A DNA stretch of 15,130 nt, from the NCBI GenBank assembly GCA_964559135.1, contig CAZLGG010000100.1, positions 1-15,130 of the forward strand, read 5' to 3'. Within the stretch, counting starts at the first letter, position 1; each line of letters begins with the position of its first letter. Source of the DNA: DRQF01 sp964559135 (GTDB taxonomy: Bacteria; Planctomycetota; GCA-002687715; DRQF01). Below, piece after piece: positions 1 through 7,111 of this stretch. The translations under genes and the position numbers were made by a program. The notes under the pieces are model-generated. The model was not told where the DNA came from and did not search any database. It saw only the letters and a list, made by a program, of their open reading frames with translations.

Positions 1-953
1 CAACATCGAACGGAATCTCCGTGTGAAGGAAGCTGTCCGTCCGAATAACACGGTGCACGGCGGTCGATCCTTCCGTGGAAATAACGAGGGAGCCATGCCG
101 CGTACATCGGACCACCATTCGCGGGGGAACCATCCTCCCCCATGCTCGATGTTCCGGTCATCAAATGAAGTTTGCTGTCTTCGATGCGCGCCGGAATCAA
201 TTGTAGCGCTTCGCTCGGTACCATTCGCAGGGAGCACCTTTTTTCGTGGTCTTTCGACAACGCGCCGAAGCGGGAATTGGTGATGGCTTCGTAGGCCGAG
301 CGCAGCATGCCGCGGAGGCTCGAGGCCGGGATCAGGGGCTTGCCGTCCGCGTCGGTGCGGAGCGCATAGGTCTTGTGGTCATTCTCGGGAACCGGTGGCG
401 GATCGGTGTCCGGAACGAGCAGGGGTGTGACCGCCGTCATGGTGACGCGGATGCGGCCGGAGAATCGGTCCGGCTCGTAGCGGTCCTGGCGGACGGGGAC
501 AGCGTCGCCGAGATCCGCATCGTCGGTCTTGCGCGGCGGTGCGGGGATGAAGTTGTAGGGATTGTGGAAATCGCGTTGGTGCCTCCCCTGATGGCGACGG
601 GCGGAGCCGTCGGGGCGCGGTCGGTTGTCCGTCCTGCCCTTCTCTCGGCCGTGGTCTCCGCCATGAGCCTTGTTGCGCTTTTGCCCTGCCTTGCGACGTC
701 GCGCTGACCCGCCTTGACTCTGGGGACCACGACGTCTCAGGGCCGGGGGCTCGAAGTCCATCCCCACGGGGCGAACTTTCTCCGGCTGTCCATTCACCAT
801 TTCAAACTCCACCTCTTGTCCAGCGAAGCCCTTCGGGTTTTCGGCGATCGGTTGCGACAGCTCTTTCCTCGCCGCATTGTATCGCGTGCCATCACGTTCA
901 ATCGTGGGCTTGCCTTTCTTGCTGAGGACGATCTTGCCGCGTTCGAGGGTCAT
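1..953 (-). CDS. TIGR03986-family RAMP protein (Cas7-insertion-like), 3' end beyond window
   Basis: Partial gene: 317 residues are visible and the frame is still open at the left edge. It is a RAMP (Cas7-like) subunit of a type III-D effector complex. Residues 1-65 form a small beta-rich N-terminal domain starting MTLERGKIVLSKKGK. Residues 70-128 are a very basic Arg/Gly/Lys/Gln linker. The family signature NPYNFIPAP is at 131-139, followed by RYEPDRFSGRI (158-168), the RAMP core motif GKPLIPASSLRGMLRS (204-219) and MYAAWLPRY (283-291), all typical of TIGR03986 proteins. The start at ATG 953 has GGAG about 10 nt upstream, in the 3' end of csx19, which it overlaps by 56 nt. The Asp that cleaves target RNA in Csm3-type Cas7 is not evident at the equivalent spacing before GKP, so this subunit may be structural (inference). 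Assignment to the RAMP family is secure; equivalence to 'Cas7-insertion' is likely. Confidence 0.88.
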   Translation of the reverse strand, partial: MTLERGKIVLSKKGKPTIERDGTRYNAARKELSQPIAENPKGFAGQEVEFEMVNGQPEKVRPVGMDFEPPALRRRGPQSQGGSARRRKAGQKRNKAHGGDHGREKGRTDNRPRPDGSARRHQGRHQRDFHNPYNFIPAPPRKTDDADLGDAVPVRQDRYEPDRFSGRIRVTMTAVTPLLVPDTDPPPVPENDHKTYALRTDADGKPLIPASSLRGMLRSAYEAITNSRFGALSKDHEKRCSLRMVPSEALQLIPARIEDSKLHLMTGTSSMGEDGSPANGGPMYAAWLPRYFHGRIDRRAPCYSDGQLPSHGDSVRC

Positions 954-1578
954 TGTTCCACTCCGTCCTGAGGGTCACGAGTCGCGTCGCCGCCACCCGG
1001 ACCGCGCCACTGGCGGGGTCTTGCCGCCAGAAATGCCGCACGTCGAGGCGTGCCCGCGCGACCCGACCCTTCCCCTCGTTCCGTCCGATCGCCAAGGGGA
1101 TCACCTGGCAAGACCCCGTGCCGTCGGTGATCAGGGTGAATCCATTTTCGCCTTGTTCCAGGACTTTGTGACCGCGCACGAGAATGGACTCGTCACGGGG
1201 GCGTAAGGGGTCGGGGCCGTCGGGTTTCGTTCCGTCGTCGAGAATGCGCCCGAAAAGCCCGCCATCGCGGCGCCAGATGAGAATCTCGCGGGTCGGGCCA
1301 AAGAGGCGCAGCTCCTGCAAGGCTGCGAGACGAATCTTGGGGGAGATGTCCTGCCGGATCTTGTCGTCGCCGGTGACCCACCGATTGTCTCGTGCCTCCC
1401 ATCGCCCCCAGGTCACGCCGTCGTCGCAGTGGGCCAAAGCCCATTTGAGACCTTCAGCGTTTTCCGGCGCCATGCCACCAAGGAGCCACTTAACAAGCTC
1501 CGAGCAGACCTGATGGTCGAGGGGCGTGAGGGTACACCCATGGACGGGGAGTGAGGCTGTCGATTCGGCGTTCTTCAT
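898..1578 (-). CDS. csx19: Csx19-like (TIGR03984 family) type III-D CRISPR-associated protein
   Basis: 226 residues. Csx19 is a small accessory subunit found in type III-D effector complexes. Seen here: the central block LKWALAHCDDGVTWGRWE (44-61) followed by LQELRLFGPTREILIWR (87-103) and a DGGLFGRILDD strand (105-115), a pattern I associate with TIGR03984/Csx19 proteins. The start ATG at 1578 overlaps the stop of the double-Cas7 gene as ATGA, implying translational coupling. The C-terminal ~18 residues (after VTLRTEWNN) overlap the next gene and are low-complexity, polar and probably not part of the conserved fold. They may derive from a frameshift at an ancestral ATGA junction. The family match is by motif memory only; the position between cas7 genes supports it. 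Confidence 0.78.
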   Translation of the reverse strand: MKNAESTASLPVHGCTLTPLDHQVCSELVKWLLGGMAPENAEGLKWALAHCDDGVTWGRWEARDNRWVTGDDKIRQDISPKIRLAALQELRLFGPTREILIWRRDGGLFGRILDDGTKPDGPDPLRPRDESILVRGHKVLEQGENGFTLITDGTGSCQVIPLAIGRNEGKGRVARARLDVRHFWRQDPASGAVRVAATRLVTLRTEWNNDPRTRQDRPQQERQAHD

Positions 1579-3101
1579 GTTGTGCCATCCTCTCTGCCGT
1601 GAGCCGCACCCGCCACGGTTGATGAAAGAATCGACGGTTCGTCGTGAAACGCCTGGATGGCCTCATCGATGCGGTCGGCCGTGTTGCTCTCCGGGGTTTT
1701 CCGGGGGCAGAGGGTGATGCACACCGGCGAGGGGACTCCGTCGTGGAAGGTGATCCAAGCCGAGCCGGAAAGCTGGCCGCGGCCCACGCTCGAGGTCCCA
1801 CCGACGGGAAGCGTGCCGTCGAGAAGATCTTTGATCACGAGAAGGACGAGACCCAGTTCGCCGCGCCGCGGGTCTCGCAGTTCGAGACGCACCTGCAGGC
1901 GTCCGCCGACCTGGGTGCCCTCATCGAACAGCGCACCGTTCACCACACCGCCGGTGAAGCGATCGACGGCAATGCGCGTTTGGGTTGCGGGCTGGCCCCC
2001 CTCGATCACCGCTTCGCCGACGCGCAGGCGCGAGGCACAGAGCTCGAAGCCGGGGGGCGGGCGGGTGCCCTCGAAGCGGGGGCCGAAGAGGCGCTTCACC
2101 CACTCATCGGCGTCGTCCTGAGTGGCACGGATGGTGCGGGCGATGCGCAGGGCTTGACTGCGCATCACACCCGCCAGGCTCGTCCCGGAAAGGACGGGCT
2201 GTCCCGCCGTGTGGAGGTGGGTGACGTCGGGGTCGTGGGGACCGGCGCCGGGACTCCGTATCAAAATGTCATGGACGACTTCGAGATCGAGGTCCATGAC
2301 GACGCGGCATCGTGCGTCGGGAAGAAGCCGTGGGGCCGGGAGGGTGTCCGGCTTCGCTTTCGTGAGCGCCTGGACGATGTCGCATGGTTCGTCAGGGTCG
2401 TGCCCTAGGGGGTCGTTCACGTCGCTGCGAGCCCATGTGGTCCACCCTACGGCCGTGGCGAGGTCGAAACGCCGTGCCCCCCAGGTGGCCTCGACGCGCC
2501 CCAGCCCGCGCGTGCGTCGGGCGCCAAACGATGTCTCCCCGTGGGAGAACGGGTCCAGCGCCGTGGCGAGGGCACAAAGCAGATCATGCTCTTTGTCGGC
2601 CGCCGAGGTCCCGCCACCGGGAATGAGGAGATCGACCCGGACGGGGAAGGTGGTGCCGGGGGGGAGGACCTCGTAGTCGAATTTCTTTCGGTCCTCCGCC
2701 GTCCCGGTGGCGGGATCGATGGCGACCCCGTCCCGAACCTCGACGGACCCTTGGTTGGGGAGCGATCCCACCGCGTCGAAAACGATGAGCGGGCTTTGCA
2801 CGCCTTCATCGTCGCCCCGCGCCCCTCCAAAGAGCAGGGCGACGCTTTGCGGTTCATCCTTTCCGAAACCCGCGAGGCGGTCGGCGAGAGCGTTGCGGAG
2901 GGCGCCGGCGAAGGTCGTTCCGGGGAGAAGGGGCCGACCTTCTTTGGGGTCCCGCAGGATGGGCATGTCGGTGGCCTCGGTGGCTTCACCGCCCAGGTGC
3001 ATGGCGGTTTTCAGTGTCAAGGTTCCGCAGATGACCCACCTCGCGGCGAGGGGCCTCGGGGGTATCGGATCGCCCAGGCGATAGGCGTTGGAATCGATCA
3101 T
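1575..3101 (-). CDS. Tandem double-Cas7 (Csm3-like x2, Cas7-2x-like) RAMP protein
   Basis: 508 residues containing two consecutive Cas7/Csm3-type RAMP domains. These form the crRNA-binding backbone and, in type III systems, cleave target RNA. Domain 1 (about 20-210) has TDMPILRDPKEGRPLLPG (44-61), in which D45 occupies the place of the Csm3 catalytic Asp, then TTFAGALRN and the Gly-rich loop FGARRTRGLGRVEA (192-205). Domain 2 (about 260-455) has DPDVTHLHTAGQPVLSG (290-306), in which D292 is the candidate catalytic Asp, then TSLAGVMRS, RIAVDRFTGGVVNGALF (376-392) and the Gly-rich loop VGGTSSVGRGQLSG (433-446). Both halves look intact. The start ATG at 3101 overlaps the csx10-like stop as ATGA. 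A fused pair of Cas7 domains is the Cas7-2x arrangement known from the III-D variant. RAMP assignment is secure; two active sites is inference. Confidence 0.9.
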   Translation of the reverse strand: MIDSNAYRLGDPIPPRPLAARWVICGTLTLKTAMHLGGEATEATDMPILRDPKEGRPLLPGTTFAGALRNALADRLAGFGKDEPQSVALLFGGARGDDEGVQSPLIVFDAVGSLPNQGSVEVRDGVAIDPATGTAEDRKKFDYEVLPPGTTFPVRVDLLIPGGGTSAADKEHDLLCALATALDPFSHGETSFGARRTRGLGRVEATWGARRFDLATAVGWTTWARSDVNDPLGHDPDEPCDIVQALTKAKPDTLPAPRLLPDARCRVVMDLDLEVVHDILIRSPGAGPHDPDVTHLHTAGQPVLSGTSLAGVMRSQALRIARTIRATQDDADEWVKRLFGPRFEGTRPPPGFELCASRLRVGEAVIEGGQPATQTRIAVDRFTGGVVNGALFDEGTQVGGRLQVRLELRDPRRGELGLVLLVIKDLLDGTLPVGGTSSVGRGQLSGSAWITFHDGVPSPVCITLCPRKTPESNTADRIDEAIQAFHDEPSILSSTVAGAAHGREDGTT

Positions 3102-4765
3102 GCGTCATGGCCTCCACGATTTCGGCATGCCAAAGCTGCGAGGACTCCATCGATCAAAGCGACGCAGAGCCGGCATCGATGGGACTTCAGGACGGCGTGG
3201 GCCGCCTCTTCGGTGGTCAGGCGATGGGACTGGGTGAGAGGGGCGAACAGTCCATTCCAGTCGAATGACGGGTTGTTGTCGCTGTTCGTTTCAGTCTCCA
3301 ACGCACTCCTGAGCAAATCGACCAGCCATGGCCTCAGCGTCGACCCACCGATCTTGCAGCCCTCGAGCTGTTTCATCGCAGGCTCCTTGAAGGCGTCATC
3401 ACCCTGGCCCAGCCATGTGGCCAAGTCGTTCAGTGCTTCCTTGGCGGTCGTTTCGTCGGACACCGAACGCAGGCGATTCCGCAAGCGCCCGATGAGACTG
3501 TTGGTGGGGAGTTTCTGGGCGGTGGAGGCCTTCTCTGCGGCCACGCGATCGAGTTCCTTCCGCACGGCCGAAAGCAGGATGCGTTCTTCGAGGAACGACA
3601 GCGAATCCTCCGACGACGACGGCGAAATCTGGGCTGCCGCGGACGGGAATTCGTAGGGCTTGACGGTCAGGCAAGCTTCGTCGGCTGCTCGGAGGAAGGC
3701 GATCCGTCCGAATCCTTCGGCCCGACGTTCCCCCAGGCTGGTCTGCTCCAGGTCCCGGAGTTCATTCAGCTCGATGTCGCGCTCCGCCTCCAACATGAGG
3801 ACGCTGCCGGCGCTCACGGCGAGGGACTGGGGCAATTCCAGCCGCCACTTGCGGTTGAAGCCACCAACCACTTCGAAAGACCACCGGCGCCCCCGGAGGG
3901 CCAGGCCTTCCAAGCGGCGAGCCAGCTCATGGTCCACGGCGCTGGGATCGACCTGGCCGGTCTCGGGATGGCGTCCGATGTACGCCGACACGAACAGAAG
4001 ACGCAGAGCTTGGTCTTTCTTGACATCGGAATGCAGACCGTCGGCCAGGTTTTCGTATTCAGCACTTTGGAGTTCACCAAAAGTCAGGACCGCTTCGCCG
4101 CCATAACCTGCGCGACGGGAGCGCCCGACGAGAATGGGTTTACGGAGGAGGTCTCGGAGTCGTCCGTCCTCGCCCTTGTCCAGCGCGGTGTCGGAAAAAG
4201 CGATGACTCCCCTGAAGTCTTGATTGGCTTGGAGGAACTCGTAGGCGAAGATCGTCCCCTGGGTGCCCTCGGGCCCCGGTCGCCCCCGGACCCGATCCCG
4301 TTGCTGGTGGAGACGAGCATCCATGCGGGGTGTGGCGACGATGCGGGGGCCGGCAGCCGGGGCGACAAAGGGGCCGGGTGGGCCCGTCAAGGCTTCCGGA
4401 GGCCAGGACGCCTCCGGCGCGTCGGGTGGGCCCTCCACGTCCCCGGTCCAGGCTGCGAGATCGCGGACCATCCCCGGGTTGTTCTTGATGCCGCGCCAGG
4501 ATTGGGGCAGGGGGAGAGCACGCGTCTCGTTCACCTCCGGGTAGGCGTGCAGGTAGCACACGTCACCGGAAAGGATGAGGCGCCGAAAATCCTCGGAGTC
4601 TGGATCGACGTGCTGGGCCAGGAGGCGCCCCGCCACGGCGCCTCGAATCGCACCGCCGGGAATGAATGGTTGGGTCGCCGCGCTGTTGGGGTCACCCGAG
4701 AGAGCCGTGACGAGGGCAGGGGCTCGAAGTGTGAGCTGGTAGGGCAAAAAGCGTTTTTTCGTCAT
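3098..4765 (-). CDS. csx10: Csx10-like Cas5 RAMP protein with C-terminal helical (Cas11-like?) extension
   Basis: 555 residues. Csx10 is the Cas5-type subunit of III-D complexes and should cap the 5' handle of the crRNA. The N-terminal RAMP motif PFIPGGAIRGAVAG is at 33-46. The segment TPRMDARLHQQRDRVRG (145-161) is typical of Csx10. Two Gly-rich loops are present: GRSRRAGYGGEAVL (214-227) and LGERRAEGFGRIAF (344-357). Residues about 390-545 are predicted almost wholly helical with no RAMP motif. Because no separate small-subunit gene is visible, this region may be a fused Cas11 (inference). The open frame extends 61 codons further upstream, but ATG 4765 is chosen because it forms ATGA with the preceding cas7 stop and starts directly on the first beta-strand (MTKKRFLPYQLTLRAP). 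Csx10 identity is probable; the Cas11 fusion is unproven. Confidence 0.85.
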   Translation of the reverse strand: MTKKRFLPYQLTLRAPALVTALSGDPNSAATQPFIPGGAIRGAVAGRLLAQHVDPDSEDFRRLILSGDVCYLHAYPEVNETRALPLPQSWRGIKNNPGMVRDLAAWTGDVEGPPDAPEASWPPEALTGPPGPFVAPAAGPRIVATPRMDARLHQQRDRVRGRPGPEGTQGTIFAYEFLQANQDFRGVIAFSDTALDKGEDGRLRDLLRKPILVGRSRRAGYGGEAVLTFGELQSAEYENLADGLHSDVKKDQALRLLFVSAYIGRHPETGQVDPSAVDHELARRLEGLALRGRRWSFEVVGGFNRKWRLELPQSLAVSAGSVLMLEAERDIELNELRDLEQTSLGERRAEGFGRIAFLRAADEACLTVKPYEFPSAAAQISPSSSEDSLSFLEERILLSAVRKELDRVAAEKASTAQKLPTNSLIGRLRNRLRSVSDETTAKEALNDLATWLGQGDDAFKEPAMKQLEGCKIGGSTLRPWLVDLLRSALETETNSDNNPSFDWNGLFAPLTQSHRLTTEEAAHAVLKSHRCRLCVALIDGVLAALACRNRGGHDA

Positions 4766-5418
4766 TGACTCGGCTCCATCGCGACCGCCACGTCGAGGTC
4801 GGCCCGGGTCGCCGCCACATTGCCGTTCAGTGACATCTCGACAAACCCTCGGCCCCGGTTTCTGAGCAGTCCGGCGTGCCGGGTCGCCAAGACGCAGAGT
4901 GCCAGACAGCGGCGGTCGTCGGCATTCGGCTCGTAGGCGTCGAGCCAAATCAGCGGTGCCGTGAAGACGAAGCCGCGTAGGACGACACGGGAGGAGCGGA
5001 GTGTCGTGCGGGCCGGGGCTCCGGTGCGGCGGTTCTCCGCCGTCTGGTAGCGGATGGCGGTGAAGGCTTCGAGAATGGTGTCTGGGGGCAAAGGCTTCTC
5101 CTTACGTTGCACCGCAGCCCCAATGGCGTCGCGCACCTTCTCCGGCGCGAGGGCATCGCCGATCCGTAGGCGGCCGACCTCGTCCATGGTTTGGCTGCAC
5201 CCGAGGACCCGCTTGGCAGCCGGGACCAATTTGGGAAACAACGATCCCATGGACAGCCACGTGTCGCGGAGCAGGCCGCGAATGGTCTTGCCCCCGATGA
5301 AGGGAATCCCGGCGTCGTCGTGCTCGACCTCGATGTCCACGGCGCCGGCCGTGCCCTCGCCTCGGCCGAAAGTCGTGTCGGAGAGCAGTTTGATCTGAAG
5401 GGTCGAAGGTGGGGTCAT
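4762..5418 (-). CDS. cas7: Cas7-type RAMP protein (single domain)
   Basis: 218 residues, one RAMP domain, expected to bind crRNA in the backbone of the complex. The N-terminal strand LQIKLLSDTTFG (7-18) is followed by GAVDIEVEHDDAGIPFIGG (25-43), in which D28 lies where Csm3-type proteins carry the target-cleaving Asp. The helix motif KTIRGLLRDTW follows (44-54), and the C-terminal Gly-rich loop LRNRGRGFVEMSL closes the domain. The start ATG 5418 overlaps the cas10 stop (ATGA), with GAGG upstream inside cas10. Its stop overlaps the csx10-like start the same way. In the III-D variant with a Cas7-Cas5-Cas11 fusion, the first part would correspond to this gene; here it is separate. It could also be classed as Csm3-like. 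Confidence in RAMP/Cas7 is high. Confidence 0.87.
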   Translation of the reverse strand: MTPPSTLQIKLLSDTTFGRGEGTAGAVDIEVEHDDAGIPFIGGKTIRGLLRDTWLSMGSLFPKLVPAAKRVLGCSQTMDEVGRLRIGDALAPEKVRDAIGAAVQRKEKPLPPDTILEAFTAIRYQTAENRRTGAPARTTLRSSRVVLRGFVFTAPLIWLDAYEPNADDRRCLALCVLATRHAGLLRNRGRGFVEMSLNGNVAATRADLDVAVAMEPSQ

Positions 5419-7109
5419 TCTTGAGCCTCCTCGTCCAACGCGGCAGGCGGGTCGTCTTCTTGCGGCGGCAGTCCCGCGTCCAGGGCGGTGTCCCGTTCGA
5501 GTCGCAGATGAAGGTCGAGCAGTTCGATGGCGTCGAGGAGCGGGGTGGCCTGTCCACAGTGGCCATCAGCGGGGATACTTCCGGGCAGCGCCACATGGGA
5601 GTCGGTGGCCCGCCAGGCGGCGACGAGCTGCGTGATCGCGGTTCTTCCTTCGCGGATGGTGGCCGCCAGTCTCTTGATCCGGTTGCGGCGGTCTTTCCAC
5701 GCGTGGTCGCCCCGGAATCCTTGGGCGTGGTTGGGACCCCCACTCCGCCCCGGCCCCAGCAGTTCGGTGTCGATCCACTCCCAGGACTGCGGACGTGTCG
5801 AGGGTGCCGTGAGGGGATAGGGACGCATCGTCAGGGCACCCTGCGGGTCGATGCGGTGGCGCTGGCGGTCCACGGTTTCACCGGGTCGGGCCGATCCGAT
5901 GTGCCAGTCGATCCAGCAGCCGGTGTTGATCCCCAACGCGTCATTCTGCTCGGACCGGACGGTCTTGGCCTGCCGGCAGAGACTCTCCGCCAGCTCATAA
6001 CTCCGATGAAACGGCGCATGGGCCTTCACGATGGCGACCCCGGCGCAGGCCGTCATCGTTTTTTCGTTGCCCAGGTGAGGGATCGCCTGAGCGTGCAGGT
6101 GGTGCAAGGCGGTCGCGGCCAGATCCAACGCAAGGCGGCCATCGCAGACGAAGGTGAGATCGTCGCCGCCCAGCAAGATGGGGCGTAGCGGTAAGAAGAC
6201 CTCCTTGGGATCGGGGGACTCCGAATCCGGCCGGGTGGGGTGGTGCAGTCGAAAGCTGAGATGTTCCGGCGTGCCACTCAGCACACAGTGGCCGTTTTCG
6301 GCGTCGAAACGGATCTGTTCGGCGGCCCGATCAATGGCGGCCCTCAGGGCCTTGTTGACAGCGGCCTGAAGGGCCTGGGACCACTGACTGTATTGCGTCC
6401 TCACGGTGGCGTCGTCCGCCTGATCGTCGATGGCGTTTTCGAGCCAACCCTGAATCAAAGCGCCGATGCCATCGCCGTCGATATGGACCACCCCGATGCG
6501 GCTGGTGTCCCCGCGACTGCGGCCCATGCGATCGAGTTCGGTGGGAAAGCGAGCCGACCACCCCGTGGCATGGTTGAGTTGTACGGGCAGGAAATCATTC
6601 CAACGGTCGTCAGCCTCGGGGTGCTCTTGCCGCAGGGCCGCGATCCGGGCCGAAATCGGATGGCCGTCCTGATCCCTTTGGGTCGCCGGCAGCCCGGTGA
6701 TGTGGCACGGCGCGGTGACACTCAATCCGAGCTGAGGCACCCCGGGGACCCGCTCGGTCTTCGCCACGGCGAGGTCGATCTGAAGCGCTTTCAGGGCCCA
6801 CGCGAGGTGACCCGCTTCGTAGGGGCGATGGGCCACGACGACCTCCAGGCCCGGCGCCGTCTCTTGGAGCCAGCGGGTGTAGAGGGCCGTCCACGCCCGG
6901 CCGGCCGCGATGGACGGGAACTCCATGATGGCGTTCCCCCCCGCCGCGAGAAGGACCTGGGCCGGTTGGTGATTCTCCCACCGCTTCAATGTCTCGGCCG
7001 CTGTCACGTGATCGACCATCCAGGATGCGGCCAGGACGTCGCGCAACCGATTCGATCCGAACACGTAGCGCTGGATACCAAGAACGTCGACACCGGTGAC
7101 AACAGGCAT
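5415..7109 (-). CDS. cas10: Cas10, type III-D-like, GGDD cyclase without HD domain
   Basis: 564 residues, large subunit of a type III effector. Target RNA binding should switch on its palm domain to make cyclic oligoadenylate or a related nucleotide messenger. The N-terminus VVTGVDVLGIQRYVFGSNRL (3-22), continuing into RDVLAAS, is the Cas10/Cmr2 palm-1 signature. HIDGDGIG (209-216) and LLGGDDLTFVCDG (312-324) form the palm-2 active site, with the catalytic GGDD intact at 314-317. MTACAGVAIVKAHAPFHRSY (352-371) is the usual strand-helix after it. There is no N-terminal HD nuclease, so ssDNA cleavage is not expected. The zinc-binding region seems reduced: I see only APCHITG (133-139), not paired CxxC motifs. 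The residues after 430 are helical. The frame opens further upstream, but ATG 7109 is 2 nt past the CARF-gene stop, has GGAGAG before it, and starts on the conserved first strand. Confidence 0.93.
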   Translation of the reverse strand: MPVVTGVDVLGIQRYVFGSNRLRDVLAASWMVDHVTAAETLKRWENHQPAQVLLAAGGNAIMEFPSIAAGRAWTALYTRWLQETAPGLEVVVAHRPYEAGHLAWALKALQIDLAVAKTERVPGVPQLGLSVTAPCHITGLPATQRDQDGHPISARIAALRQEHPEADDRWNDFLPVQLNHATGWSARFPTELDRMGRSRGDTSRIGVVHIDGDGIGALIQGWLENAIDDQADDATVRTQYSQWSQALQAAVNKALRAAIDRAAEQIRFDAENGHCVLSGTPEHLSFRLHHPTRPDSESPDPKEVFLPLRPILLGGDDLTFVCDGRLALDLAATALHHLHAQAIPHLGNEKTMTACAGVAIVKAHAPFHRSYELAESLCRQAKTVRSEQNDALGINTGCWIDWHIGSARPGETVDRQRHRIDPQGALTMRPYPLTAPSTRPQSWEWIDTELLGPGRSGGPNHAQGFRGDHAWKDRRNRIKRLAATIREGRTAITQLVAAWRATDSHVALPGSIPADGHCGQATPLLDAIELLDLHLRLERDTALDAGLPPQEDDPPAALDEEAQE

Positions 7110-7111
7110 GA

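Noticed and set aside
437..730. 97-codon minus-strand frame within the left-edge gene
   Set aside because: Out-of-frame reading of the basic linker region of the TIGR03986 gene, which is open across the whole stretch.
2541..3656. 371-codon plus-strand frame across the double-Cas7/csx10 junction
   Set aside because: Overlaps two motif-rich RAMP genes on the opposite strand; composition is shadow-like.
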